Numbered from the stretch's first letter, positions 16,633 to 25,534 are shown. The stretch: 64,000 bases of DNA from ZC4RG25 sp041687075 (GCA_041687075.1 JAWLCO010000003.1:1-64000); one strand, 5' to 3'. The notes: generated by a model not told the origin, from the sequence alone. Translations and numbers: made by a program.

Positions 16633-17793
16633 ATGCCGATCGACAAGGACGCCTTCGACGAGTTCCTGGGCACGATCCAGCGGTTTGTGCGCGAACGGCT
16701 CATTCCGAATGAAGCGCGGGTGGCCGACGACGATGAGATCCCGGCAGATATCGTCGCAGACATGAAATCGCTCGGACTGTTCGGGCTCGCCATTCCGGAG
16801 GACTACGGCGGGCTGGGCCTCTCCATGGAGGAAGAGGTGCTGGTCGCGTTCGAGATCGCACAGGCCTCCCCCGCTTTCAGGTCCTATTTCGCCACGAACG
16901 TCGGCATCGGCTCCCAAGCTATCGTGATGGACGGAACGGAGGAGCAGAAGCGGCGCTATCTGCCACGGCTCGCCTCCGGTGAGATCATCGGCTCCTTTGC
17001 GCTGACTGAGCCCAACTCCGGCTCGGATGCCGCCTCCCTGCAGACCTCAGCGCGGCGCGAGGGGGACTTTTACGTGCTCAACGGCACGAAGCGGTTCATC
17101 ACGAATGCGCCCGAGGCAGGCGTGTTCACCGTCATGGCGCGCACCGATCCGGAGAAGAAAGGCGCAGACGGCATTTCAGCTTTCATCATCGAGAGCGGCA
17201 CCCCCGGCCTGACCGTCGGCAAGCCCGATCGGAAGATGGGCCAGCGCGGGGCGCACACCGCCGATGTCATCTTCGAGGATTGCCGCGTGCCGAAGAATGC
17301 GGTGATCGGCGGGTTGGAAGGCCAGGGTTTCAAGACCGCGATGAAAGTGCTCGACAAGGGCCGGCTCAACATCGCCGCAGCATGCACCGGTGCAGCCGAG
17401 CGCATCCTGGCAGACAGTCTCGCCTACGCGCTGGAGCGCAAGCAGTTCGGCAAGCCGATAGCCGAGTTCCAGCTCGTCCAGGCGATGCTGGCGGACTGCC
17501 AGACCGAAATCCTCGCGGCGCGATCCATGATCCTGGACGCAGCACGCAAGCGCGATCGCGGCGGCGACGTCACCATGGAAGCCTCCTGCTGCAAGCTCTT
17601 CGCCAGCGAGATGGTCGGCCGCGTCGCGGACCGCGCCGTCCAGATTCACGGCGGAGCCGGGTACATGGCAGAGTACGCCGTCGAGCGATTCTATCGCGAC
17701 GTTCGCCTGTTCCGCATTTATGAAGGCACGAGCCAGATTCAGCAGCTCGTGATCGCCCGCAATATGATCCGCAAAGCGCGCGCCGAACGGTAG
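16633..17793 (+). CDS. Acyl-CoA dehydrogenase
   Basis: A 386-residue FAD-dependent acyl-CoA dehydrogenase of usual family length. It shows the helical N-terminal domain (residues 1-120), the middle-domain signature FALTEPNSGSDAASLQT, and a C-terminal helical domain with QIHGGAGYMAEYAVERFYRD and IYEGTSQIQQLVIARNMI. It introduces a double bond into an acyl-CoA thioester and passes electrons to electron transfer flavoprotein. The ATG at 16633 lacks a strong ribosome site, but upstream sequence belongs to the livF fragment. It stands alone, with the PAP2 gene 77 bases downstream. Chain-length specificity cannot be read. Confidence 0.93.
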   Translation: MPIDKDAFDEFLGTIQRFVRERLIPNEARVADDDEIPADIVADMKSLGLFGLAIPEDYGGLGLSMEEEVLVAFEIAQASPAFRSYFATNVGIGSQAIVMDGTEEQKRRYLPRLASGEIIGSFALTEPNSGSDAASLQTSARREGDFYVLNGTKRFITNAPEAGVFTVMARTDPEKKGADGISAFIIESGTPGLTVGKPDRKMGQRGAHTADVIFEDCRVPKNAVIGGLEGQGFKTAMKVLDKGRLNIAAACTGAAERILADSLAYALERKQFGKPIAEFQLVQAMLADCQTEILAARSMILDAARKRDRGGDVTMEASCCKLFASEMVGRVADRAVQIHGGAGYMAEYAVERFYRDVRLFRIYEGTSQIQQLVIARNMIRKARAER

Positions 17794-17870
17794 CAGGCTT
17801 CGGGCAGCGTGCCGCGTGCGATCGCTGGGGGACCGCGGAACCGGCCCCTCGCTCGAGCTCTTGTCGCCAC

Positions 17871-18608
17871 ATGAACGGACGTCCGTCTCAGCAGACCCCG
17901 CGATCGCTTCTCACCCGCCTGCACACATTGCGTAACGTGCGGCTGGAGTGGCCCATACTGCTGATCGTCCTGATCTTGGCTTCGGCCGTGTGGGGCTTCA
18001 TCGAGCTCGCCGGTGAGGTGTCCGAAGGCAGCACGGCCGAGATCGACCGCGAGTTGCTGTTGCTGCTGCGCGATCCCGATGATCCCTTCCGCATGCTCGG
18101 ACCAAGCTGGCTGCAGGATATGATGCGGGATTTCACCGGTCTCGGAGGCACGGGTGTGCTCACACTCGTGACGCTCAGCGCAACAGGATTCCTGCTGCTC
18201 GAACGCAAGCAGCACGCGGCGGCCTTGCTCCTTGTTTCGGTGATCGGCGGCGTGATCATTGCCAACGCTCTGAAGCTCACCTTCGGCCGTCCGCGGCCGG
18301 AGTTTTCCAATTACGAGCCGCTGCTCGCATCAGCCAGTTTCCCGAGCTCGCATTCCATGATGTCAGCGGTCGTCTACTTGACGATAGGCGCCTTGATTGC
18401 GCGGATGCGCCCCGATCCGCGGGTCAGGGCCTACGTCCTGGGCTTGTGCATTCTCGTTTCGGGAATCGTCGGCATCAGCCGGGTCTATCTGGGTGTGCAC
18501 TGGCCGACGGACGTGCTGGCAGGATGGGCTGTTGGTTCCGCGTGGGCACTCTTCTGCTGGCTGGTTGCGCTGCTGCTCCAACGGCGCGGCAGGATCGAGG
18601 ACGCCTGA
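17871..18608 (+). CDS. PAP2 family phosphatase, membrane-bound
   Basis: A 245-residue integral membrane protein of the type 2 phosphatidic acid phosphatase family. All three active-site motifs are visible: KLTFGRPRP (KX6RP), PSSHSMM (PSGH-like) and SRVYLGVHWPTD (SRX5HX3D). About six hydrophobic segments surround them. Likely substrates are lipid phosphates such as phosphatidic acid, undecaprenyl pyrophosphate or phosphatidylglycerol phosphate, hydrolysed on the periplasmic face. The N-terminal 25 residues are basic and cytoplasmic. No gene cluster context narrows the role. Confidence 0.9.
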   Translation: MNGRPSQQTPRSLLTRLHTLRNVRLEWPILLIVLILASAVWGFIELAGEVSEGSTAEIDRELLLLLRDPDDPFRMLGPSWLQDMMRDFTGLGGTGVLTLVTLSATGFLLLERKQHAAALLLVSVIGGVIIANALKLTFGRPRPEFSNYEPLLASASFPSSHSMMSAVVYLTIGALIARMRPDPRVRAYVLGLCILVSGIVGISRVYLGVHWPTDVLAGWAVGSAWALFCWLVALLLQRRGRIEDA

Positions 18609-18750
18609 GCGCGGCGGCGTGGACAAGACCACGCATCTCGGCTATCCCGCTGTCGGACGGTCATTAGCGCCTTGGCAATGCCGCGGACGAGATTGCCGGC
18701 CGCAGGCTTGACGGCTGACACACTCCGGAAAGTTGACCCGAGGGAAGGAA

Positions 18751-19467
18751 ATGAGCCTCAAAGCGGAAACACGGGAGAAGCTCAAGGGCGTCAGCACGGC
18801 CACGATCTGCACGGCGCTCTTCAAACGGGGGCTGCGCAATCAGTTCATTCAGAACGTGCGACCGCTGAACCCGGATTCGCCGAACATGGTCGGCGAGGCA
18901 TTCACGCTGCGCTACATTCCGGCCCGCGAGGATCTGAACCCGATCACCGTTTTCCAGGATCGCGGCCATCCCCAGCGCAAGGCGATCGAAGAATGCCCGC
19001 CGGGACACGTCATGGTCATCGATAGCCGGAAGGACCCCAGAGCCGCTTCGGCGGGATCGATACTCATCGCGCGCCTCCAGCATCGTGGCGCTGCCGGTAT
19101 TGTCACCGATGGCGGCTTCCGGGACTCGCCAGAAATCGCAAGGCTGTCCATCCCCGCTTACCACCAGCGGCCTTCTGCACCGACCAATCTGACCGCACAC
19201 CAGGCGATCGACATCAACGTACCGATCGGCTGCGGCGACGCCCCGATCTGGCCCGGCGACGTCATCGTCGGCGATGGCGAAGGCGTGGTGGTGATCCCGG
19301 CGCATCTGGCCGACGAGATCGCGGATGAAGCCGTGGAGATGACGGCGTTCGAGGATTTCGTCGCGGAGAAAGTCGCGGAGGGCCGGTCGATCCTCGGCCT
19401 CTATCCGGCGACGGACGAAAAGGTCAGGGACGAGTTCGCGGCCTGGAGGAAAGCGAAGGGGCGCTGA
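18751..19467 (+). CDS. RraA-like protein (RraA/4-hydroxy-4-methyl-2-oxoglutarate aldolase fold)
   Basis: A 238-residue protein of the RraA/HMG aldolase superfamily. STATICTALFKRGL at the start, GHVMVIDSRKDPRAASAGSI in the middle and the conserved GAAGIVTDGGFRDSPEI block match the fold; the last carries the Arg-Asp pair that binds metal and substrate in aldolase members. GAGGGAAGGAA immediately before the ATG at 18751 sets the start. Members either inhibit RNase E or cleave oxo-acid substrates. This length (about 240) is more typical of the long ribonuclease activity regulator/oxaloacetate decarboxylase-like branch than of E. coli RraA. No operon partner is adjacent. Confidence 0.8.
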   Translation: MSLKAETREKLKGVSTATICTALFKRGLRNQFIQNVRPLNPDSPNMVGEAFTLRYIPAREDLNPITVFQDRGHPQRKAIEECPPGHVMVIDSRKDPRAASAGSILIARLQHRGAAGIVTDGGFRDSPEIARLSIPAYHQRPSAPTNLTAHQAIDINVPIGCGDAPIWPGDVIVGDGEGVVVIPAHLADEIADEAVEMTAFEDFVAEKVAEGRSILGLYPATDEKVRDEFAAWRKAKGR

Positions 19468-19501
19468 GCGCTACGGCGCCAATCCACGACGGCAGCTTCG
19501 A

Positions 19502-20482
19502 TCACGTCAGCCGCTTCTCCATGAACAGGCTCAGCGGGTCGGCCAGGTAGCTGCCGAAGGGCTCGCATTCCGTGAAGCCGCACTTGCGATAAAGGCCAAT
19601 GGCCTCCGGCTGCTTGATGCCGGTCTCGAGCCGCAGGACGGTCAGCCCTTTCTCGCGGGCCGCAGACTCTATCGCATCAAGAAGTCTGCGGCCGACGCTC
19701 TGGCCGCGAGCCTCGGGCGCAACCCACATCCGCTTCACTTCGCCGGAGCCGTCCTCTTCAGCGATCAGGGCGCCGCAGCCGAGTGCCGTCTCACCTCGCC
19801 GGGCGACGAAGAAGTGCACGTTGGGTGCCATAAGCGCAGCAAGGTCGGTCAGGTGATTGCTCTCAGGCGGGTAGAGGCTTTCCGCATAGGCATCCGAAGC
19901 GGCCATGAAGGCTGCAACGTCCGGCTGGTCCGGAGTTTCGGTGCGAACAATGAGCTCGGGCGCGGCTTCCGGCGGCGACGCCTTTGGCTCCGTGCGGCCA
20001 AGCCGGTCCCACTCCGCGGCTTCATCGTCCGAGAGAAATCCCTGGCCAACCTTATAGGCCGTCCTCAGGAGGCCCGTTGGCACCGCGCGGGCAGCGTCCG
20101 TGAAATCGTCCATGTAATCGCTGAGCTGGTCGGGGGCTGACAGCACCGGATCGGAAAGCCAGAGCTTATTGAGCGCCTTGTTCCGGACTTCGTCGGGCAC
20201 ATCGGCGCTCATGAACGGCTTGTAGTCGGACGTGCTGTCGAGCTTGTCGAAGTCGATATTCTCGAGATCGAGCGTCGGCCGCTCCGGCTCGGAAGGGGCC
20301 TCGGCCTCGCCCGAAGCTCCGGACCGGGCCATCTCGTTCGAAAACTCAGCTTGCGCGGGCTGCCCGGCAACGTCCGGCTTTCTCTCCTCAGCCTCGGTAT
20401 CCGAGGGCTTTTTCGCCTCCGTTGCCACTCCGCGTTTCAGCCGCGACCAGCGGCTGAGGAAAGGCTCGTCGTCGTTAGCCAT
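19502..20482 (-). CDS. DUF3306 protein fused to a GNAT acetyltransferase domain
   Basis: A 326-residue protein with two parts. Residues 1 to about 160 match DUF3306: the opening FLSRWSRLKRGV, then an acidic linker, then PTLDLENIDFDKLDSTSDYK and VRNKALNKLWLSDPVL. DUF3306 genes regularly accompany formate dehydrogenase loci. Residues about 178-326 form a GNAT N-acetyltransferase domain with the acetyl-CoA loop VAPEARGQSVGRRLLDAIE and IGLYRKCGFTE. The ATG at 20482 overlaps the DUF3305 gene by eight bases, so the pair is translationally coupled. DUF3306 proteins normally end after the first part, so the fusion is unusual. The function is unknown; a role in formate dehydrogenase assembly is suggested only by location. 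Confidence 0.82.
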   Translation of the reverse strand: MANDDEPFLSRWSRLKRGVATEAKKPSDTEAEERKPDVAGQPAQAEFSNEMARSGASGEAEAPSEPERPTLDLENIDFDKLDSTSDYKPFMSADVPDEVRNKALNKLWLSDPVLSAPDQLSDYMDDFTDAARAVPTGLLRTAYKVGQGFLSDDEAAEWDRLGRTEPKASPPEAAPELIVRTETPDQPDVAAFMAASDAYAESLYPPESNHLTDLAALMAPNVHFFVARRGETALGCGALIAEEDGSGEVKRMWVAPEARGQSVGRRLLDAIESAAREKGLTVLRLETGIKQPEAIGLYRKCGFTECEPFGSYLADPLSLFMEKRLT

Positions 20483-21035
20483 CGCTGCCGCCATTTCCGC
20501 GCTTTGCGCGCATTCTCTCCCGAAGCACAAAAATCGGCTCCTGCCCGAACCTGTGCTCCTCCTCGATTTCGTAGTTCTGCCGCTTCCGCTTGATGAACGG
20601 CGCCTCGAGATGGTGAGCCTCGACGAACTCGCGCACGAGCTCGACCAGCGGCTGCGGCATCGGCACCTGCTTGATGGTTTCGAGGCCTGACTCGTTATAG
20701 GCCTGCGCATCGTGAGGCGACGCAGTCACCATGTGCACGCTGACAGGCCACTTGGAGCTGGCTCCCGGATCGTCTCGCAGCACGACATAAACGGCCGGCT
20801 CGCCCGTCTCGAGGTTGAGCTTGTAGGCGGCCGTTTCTTTGCGATGCAGCTCCAGCGGTAGAGTAGCTGCGTGATAGTGAACGGATTTCTCGTCCCGCCG
20901 CAGCTCCCGCCAGTCACTGATCTCCGGCGCGTGCAGGAATACACCAATGGGCCGCCAGACGTACTCCTGCCAAGGGTGGTCTATCTTCTCGCGAGCGAGT
21001 ACAACCCCGACTGGAATAGAAATGGTTGAATTCAT
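20475..21035 (-). CDS. DUF3305 domain protein (formate dehydrogenase-associated)
   Basis: A 186-residue cytoplasmic protein matching DUF3305. STISIPVGVVLAREKIDHPW near the start and EYVWRPIGVFLHAP follow the family pattern, with LHRKETAAYKLNLETGEPAVYVVLR split across the centre. Genes for DUF3305 and DUF3306 are typically adjacent and near formate dehydrogenase; both are here, diverging from the iron-sulfur protein gene with about 110 bases between the start codons. There are no catalytic motifs to suggest an activity. The ATG at 21035 is chosen because the family begins at this point and a purine-rich GAAGAAGAG lies upstream. Confidence 0.85.
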   Translation of the reverse strand: MNSTISIPVGVVLAREKIDHPWQEYVWRPIGVFLHAPEISDWRELRRDEKSVHYHAATLPLELHRKETAAYKLNLETGEPAVYVVLRDDPGASSKWPVSVHMVTASPHDAQAYNESGLETIKQVPMPQPLVELVREFVEAHHLEAPFIKRKRQNYEIEEEHRFGQEPIFVLRERMRAKRGNGGSDG

Positions 21036-21145
21036 GCGGTGGGACTCTTCTTCACTGCCAAGCCGCTGATTCAAGGTCTATACTCGGGTTTCAGCACCGG
21101 GTCCATTGCACGGCCGGGTATGAATGCGCGACAGGGGCACGCTGC

Positions 21146-23209
21146 ATGTCGGGACGAGACAGGATGAGTGCGAGAAAGCCGAAGCTTCTGGTCTGCAACT
21201 GCCAGCGTACCATGGATATCGACGGTGCGCGGCTGGGGAAGATGCTCGGCCTCGAAGAACCGCTCGTCGTCCATCGTGAACTCTGCCGCTCCGAGGTGGC
21301 CGGTTTCGAGGCGGCCCTTGCAGACGGGCCGGTGCACGTCGCCTGCACGCAGGAGGCGCCGCTGTTTCGCGAGCTCGCGGAGGAGAAGGACCTCGGCGAG
21401 ACCGCGATGCGTTTTACCAACATCCGCGAGCGCGCGGGCTGGTGCGAGGCGAAATCGGCTGCGCTGCCCAAGATGGCCGCCCTGCTGGCCGAGGCGGCTT
21501 ACGTGCCGAAACCGGCCGGATTGATCACGCTGAAATCCGAGGGCGTGTGCCTGGTCTACGGTTCGGGACAGACGGCCATAGATGTTGCGCAGGAGCTCAG
21601 CGGCCGGCTCAGCGTGAGCCTGCTGCTGACAGATGCTGCGGAAGCCATTCCCCCGGGGATCGTCGACGTTCCGATCCACCGCGGCCGCATCCGCCGGGCG
21701 TCCGGATATCTCGGCGCGTTCGAGATCGAGGTGGACGGCTACGCCCCGATGCTGCCCTCCTCGCGCGCGGCTCTGGAATTCGTGATGGCGCGCGACGGCG
21801 CAAAGTCCAGCTGCGACATCATCCTCGACCTCAGTGGTGGCAAGCCATTGTTCCCGCACGGTGGCCGGCGCGATGGCTACGTCCATGCGGACCCGAGCAA
21901 TCCGGCTGCCGTCGCCAAGGCGATGTTCAAGGTCTCAGACCTCGTCGGCGAATTCGAGAAGCCGCGCTATGTCGATGTCGACACAGGCATCTGCGCCCAT
22001 GCACGCAGCCAGAAGGTCGGCTGCACGAATTGCCTGGACTCCTGCCCCACCGGAGCCATTTCACCCAACGGCGAGCATGTGATCGTCGACCCGGGCATCT
22101 GCGACGGCTGTGGCCACTGCACTGCGGTCTGCCCGACGGGAGCGGTGAGCTACACGTTTCCAAGCCGAGAGGATCTGGTCACCCGGGCACAGGTGCTGCT
22201 CAAGGCCTATCGCACGGCCGGTGGCACGCGACCCATTCTGCTGCTGCACGATGAGAAGCACGGCAGCCCCTTGATATCTGCCATGGCGCGGTTCGGGCGT
22301 GGCCTGCCCGCGAACGTGCTGCCGCTCGGACTGTACTCGGTGTTCCGGCTCGGGCATGACGTGCTTGCGGCCATGCTGGCGTCAGGGGCAGAGCAGATTG
22401 TCATTCTGGCCTCAGGCGAAGCGCCGGAAGAGCTGCCGCCGCTCGAAGGTCAGGTCGAGCTGCTCGGCGCTTTCCTCGAAGCGCTCGGCCATCGGGGCCC
22501 GCGCGTTCGCCTCGCGGTGGAGCATGATCCCGATGCGGTCGAAAGCCTGCTCTACGATCTGCCGGCATTGCCCGAACTCGAGCCGCGCTTCTTCTCGAGC
22601 GCCGGCAGCAAGCGCGACGTGGCCCGCACGGCGCTCGCTGCGCTGAACGAGATGGCGCCGGAGCCGGCCACTGTCGTCGCGCTGCCCAAGGGAGCCCCTT
22701 ACGGACGCGTCCACATCGACGTGGACGGCTGTACGCTTTGCCTCTCATGCGTCGGCGCCTGCCCCGCGAACGCGCTCTCCGACAACCCGGACCGCCCGCA
22801 GCTGAGCTTCACCGAGGCGGCCTGCGTGCAATGCGGGATCTGCGTCTCCACCTGCCCGGAGAACGTGATCAGGCTGGAGCCGCGCTATGACTTCACGTCT
22901 TCTGCGATGACACCCGAGGTCCTGAAGGGCGAGGAGCCGTTCGAGTGCATCAGCTGCGGCAAGCCGTTCGGCGCGCGCTCGACGATCGAGAAGGTGGTCG
23001 AGCGGCTCAAGGGCCATTCGATGTTTCGTGGCGAGCAGCAGCTCCGCCTGATCCAGATGTGCGACAACTGCCGCGTCGTGGCTGTTGCCGAGGAAGGGAG
23101 CGATCCCTTCAAGTTCGGCGAACGCCCCCGCATGCGCACCACCGACGACGACCTCGCCGAGGCCGAACGCGCACGAGCCGCTCGCAAGCCGGAAGACTTC
23201 CTGAGCTGA
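21146..23209 (+). CDS. Multi-cluster 4Fe-4S protein, HdrA-like with MvhD-like middle
   Basis: A 687-residue iron-sulfur protein. The N-terminus has Cys17 and Cys19 (VCNCQR), Cys47 and Cys67 (VACTQEAPLF), resembling the N-terminal cluster domain of heterodisulfide reductase HdrA. A short Rossmann-like segment follows (LVYGSGQTAIDVAQELS, about 137-152). Two ferredoxin-type clusters lie at 293-330 (CTNCLDSC, CDGCGHCTAVC). A region resembling the MvhD delta subunit comes next (ASGAEQIVILASGEAPEELP, about 412-432), then two more clusters at 529-570 (CTLCLSCVGAC, CVQCGICVSTC) and Cys pairs at 601/604 and 639/642. The start at 21146 is favoured by AGGGG upstream. It converges with the DUF6352 gene and probably carries electrons to or from formate dehydrogenase; this is inference. 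Confidence 0.85.
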   Translation: MSGRDRMSARKPKLLVCNCQRTMDIDGARLGKMLGLEEPLVVHRELCRSEVAGFEAALADGPVHVACTQEAPLFRELAEEKDLGETAMRFTNIRERAGWCEAKSAALPKMAALLAEAAYVPKPAGLITLKSEGVCLVYGSGQTAIDVAQELSGRLSVSLLLTDAAEAIPPGIVDVPIHRGRIRRASGYLGAFEIEVDGYAPMLPSSRAALEFVMARDGAKSSCDIILDLSGGKPLFPHGGRRDGYVHADPSNPAAVAKAMFKVSDLVGEFEKPRYVDVDTGICAHARSQKVGCTNCLDSCPTGAISPNGEHVIVDPGICDGCGHCTAVCPTGAVSYTFPSREDLVTRAQVLLKAYRTAGGTRPILLLHDEKHGSPLISAMARFGRGLPANVLPLGLYSVFRLGHDVLAAMLASGAEQIVILASGEAPEELPPLEGQVELLGAFLEALGHRGPRVRLAVEHDPDAVESLLYDLPALPELEPRFFSSAGSKRDVARTALAALNEMAPEPATVVALPKGAPYGRVHIDVDGCTLCLSCVGACPANALSDNPDRPQLSFTEAACVQCGICVSTCPENVIRLEPRYDFTSSAMTPEVLKGEEPFECISCGKPFGARSTIEKVVERLKGHSMFRGEQQLRLIQMCDNCRVVAVAEEGSDPFKFGERPRMRTTDDDLAEAERARAARKPEDFLS

Positions 23210-23284
23210 ACGCATGAGTTCGGGGCCACCCAGCCTTCAGGGTCGGTTCGCTGCAACTCCCGTCGAGCCGGTAGCTGGGGCGCC

Positions 23285-24295
23285 TCAGGCCACCATCCGC
23301 AGCGGCAGGTTGGCGAGCAGGTTCTGCGGCTTCATCTTCACGCGGTTGGCCGCGGTCATGGCGAGTCCGAGGTAGATCGGGCGGCCTTTGACGCGGTCGA
23401 TGACGGCGCGTTCGTCGCGGATATGCATGCGGAAGAGGGCGACGATCCGGGCGATGTCGTCGGCACCTACCGGGTTACCCTCGTAAAGAGCATTCAGGAT
23501 CTGTGTCGCTTCGCGGTCGAGACCGATGTGCCAGCGCCAATCGCTGTCTTCCACCTTGGGTCGCGGCTCGACGCGCACTTCGAGTTGCATCAGATGCTTG
23601 ACCCACGCCTCAATGACCCGTGCGAAAGCATCGAGCGCCGGCTGCTCGAAGCGGAAGTCGATCACCGTATCGAAGCGGTCCGATCGGTCCCAGTAGATCT
23701 CCTTGTTATCCTCATCGAGCACATCGAGCTCGACGGTTCTCATGGGCGTGCCGGTTTCTGCGAGAAGCTGCGCCAGGCCGGTCTCGCCGGACCTTGCATG
23801 CATCTCGACAATCTCCTCGTCGGCCAACAGGAGCCGTCCGCCCTCGGTGGATACCGTCTGTTCGCGGAAGAACAGCTCGGCAGCCCGGAGCCGCATGGGA
23901 TCGCGCGCGTCCTTAAGGATGTTGCGCAGGATGAGGTGCACCATCTGGTCAATGAATACGGGCGGGATCGTCACGCTCATTCCCCGCGCCAGCTTGAGAT
24001 AGGCGCCCTCGACGGTCCCCGCGGACGTCAGCAGCTCGCGAAAGGCGAGGATCACGCGATAGTTGTCTGCAGCGTCCGGGTCGGCCAGCCGGGTCAGGCG
24101 CGCCTCCTCGACCGGCATGAGAGGATCGGCGAGCAGCTCCTCGTGCAGGCGGATCTCCTCTGCGCACGAGGTCTCGATGGGGTGCACCTCGGGCCGCGTC
24201 CAATAGGCCAGCAGGAGCTGCGGGGTGACCTTCAGCCAACCTTCCGGGCCGATCTCGAGCAGATGGAAGCCGGCAGATTTCCAGAAGTCACGCAT
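23285..24295 (-). CDS. DUF6352 family protein (formate dehydrogenase-associated)
   Basis: A 336-residue protein starting MRDFWKSAGFHLLE, which I recognise as the DUF6352 type found in formate dehydrogenase loci of alpha- and betaproteobacteria. LTPQ-type LAYWTRPEVHPIETSCAEE and RLHEELLADPLMPVEEARL follow. There are no cysteine clusters, signal peptide or membrane segments, so it should be cytoplasmic. The start codon shares one base with the stop of the upstream DUF6505-like gene (TGATG), showing tight coupling. It is the last gene of the long minus-strand formate dehydrogenase gene set. No biochemical role is known to me. Confidence 0.75.
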   Translation of the reverse strand: MRDFWKSAGFHLLEIGPEGWLKVTPQLLLAYWTRPEVHPIETSCAEEIRLHEELLADPLMPVEEARLTRLADPDAADNYRVILAFRELLTSAGTVEGAYLKLARGMSVTIPPVFIDQMVHLILRNILKDARDPMRLRAAELFFREQTVSTEGGRLLLADEEIVEMHARSGETGLAQLLAETGTPMRTVELDVLDEDNKEIYWDRSDRFDTVIDFRFEQPALDAFARVIEAWVKHLMQLEVRVEPRPKVEDSDWRWHIGLDREATQILNALYEGNPVGADDIARIVALFRMHIRDERAVIDRVKGRPIYLGLAMTAANRVKMKPQNLLANLPLRMVA

Positions 24296-24777
24296 CAGTC
24301 CGGCTCCACCGTCCAGATGCGCGCGTGCACCGGCTCGGCGCTCGGCGGCTTGATGGTGCGGAACTCCTCCTTGATCTGCCCGTCGCTGTCGAAAAAACGG
24401 CGAACCGTGAACACGGTGTTGATGGGAACGTCCCGGCAAAGATCGAGAACGAACGCCAGTTCCTCCTGCGCGGCCGGCCAGGCAGCCTCCGTATCCGGAG
24501 CGCCGTAGACGTCGACGAAGTGCCGGGCGAGGCGGAAGGCGATTTCGTCCGCGGCAACCTGATCCGCCTCGGCGACCGTTGCGAACGTGGAGCGGCCGAA
24601 GCTTTCGAGGCCGAGAAAACCGTTCGCGAATGCCTGCTTCACCTTGCCCGTGACATCCGACGGCGCGAGGTGGGCAAAGGCGAATGCGCCGGAGACGGCC
24701 CACTCGTCCGACGCGGCGGCGTGCTCGAAAACCCGGTCATCGGAGCTGTCGAAGCGGATGGTCCGCAATAGTTTCAC
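24295..24777 (-). CDS. DUF6505 family protein (formate dehydrogenase-associated)
   Basis: A 160-residue soluble protein. The opening MKLLRTIRFDSSDDRVFEHA and EWAVSGAFAFAHL match my recollection of the DUF6505 family from formate dehydrogenase loci. There are no metal-binding or catalytic motifs. It overlaps the preceding ligase-like gene by four bases (ATGA) and the following DUF6352 gene by one base, so these three are almost certainly co-translated. Its function is unknown; strict co-location suggests a part in maturation or electron transfer of the dehydrogenase. Confidence 0.72.
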   Translation of the reverse strand: MKLLRTIRFDSSDDRVFEHAAASDEWAVSGAFAFAHLAPSDVTGKVKQAFANGFLGLESFGRSTFATVAEADQVAADEIAFRLARHFVDVYGAPDTEAAWPAAQEELAFVLDLCRDVPINTVFTVRRFFDSDGQIKEEFRTIKPPSAEPVHARIWTVEPD

Positions 24778-25526
24778 CGCGCAGGCTCCCGGCCGTGCAC
24801 AACGACAGCATCGATCAGTGGCAGAGCGCGTGCTGGTCCTGAGTCAGGCCGAATGATCAGTCCACCCTCTTCGTCCAACCCGAGGACGCGCACCACCTGC
24901 CGCGTCCCGTTGTGCTCGATCGCCATCGCCTTGCCGCCTGCTTCCGCACGCGCCATCCAGCTATCGTGCACGGGCCGAAAGCCATCGTCCTGCCAGGTGT
25001 TGAGCCAGCTCAGGAAGTGTGCGGAAAACGACTGCAGCAGCTCGGAGCGGGTGATCTCGCCGCCGCCTTCTTCGAAGAGTGCTGTCTGGTCGGGCAGCTC
25101 ACCAGGCTCTTTGTCCGGAGTGTCGTGAACAAGCCGCAATCTCATGCCGACCACGAGCCAATCGGGCACGAGATCTCTTTCGGCTGCTGAGACGGCGACC
25201 TGCACCTCCCCGCACTCGGCACCGTTGACCAGAATCGTTCCCGGCCAACGATGATGGACGCCAATGGCCGGAGGCAGCAGCGCGCCGAGGCTGTCCGCCA
25301 ATGCCACCTGCACAAGCGCATTCATCTGCAAAGCAGTGCCCAGCCGCACCTCCGGCTCGAGGATGATGGCGCACTCCGCCCGGCCGGTGTCCCGGCTCCA
25401 GACGAGATCGCCTGCTCCCAACGTTCCCCGCGCCACATGCCGGCACGCGTAGGCGAACGGCCGTTGCGGTGCCTTGACCGCATGGCCTGCAAGCAGCGGT
25501 GGAAAGACCGGATCCGGTAGGTGCAT
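24774..25526 (-). CDS. Biotin/lipoate protein ligase-fold protein, probably non-catalytic (DUF4444-type)
   Basis: A 250-residue protein. The N-terminal about 180 residues align with the biotin/lipoate ligase fold: MNALVQVALADSLGALLPP, then HRWPGTILVNGAECGEVQVA in the place of BirA's KWPND...RKLAGILVE. In that alignment the Asn-Asp of WPND is Gly-Thr and the substrate-binding lysine is Glu, so classical ligase chemistry looks unlikely. A C-terminal DUF4444-like domain follows (about 190-250; VVRVLGLDEEGGLIIRPDSG). Such proteins are annotated near formate dehydrogenases. It lies between the DUF6494 and DUF6505 genes in the same tight unit. Confidence 0.78.
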   Translation of the reverse strand: MHLPDPVFPPLLAGHAVKAPQRPFAYACRHVARGTLGAGDLVWSRDTGRAECAIILEPEVRLGTALQMNALVQVALADSLGALLPPAIGVHHRWPGTILVNGAECGEVQVAVSAAERDLVPDWLVVGMRLRLVHDTPDKEPGELPDQTALFEEGGGEITRSELLQSFSAHFLSWLNTWQDDGFRPVHDSWMARAEAGGKAMAIEHNGTRQVVRVLGLDEEGGLIIRPDSGPARALPLIDAVVVHGREPAR

Positions 25527-25534
25527 GGAACGCG

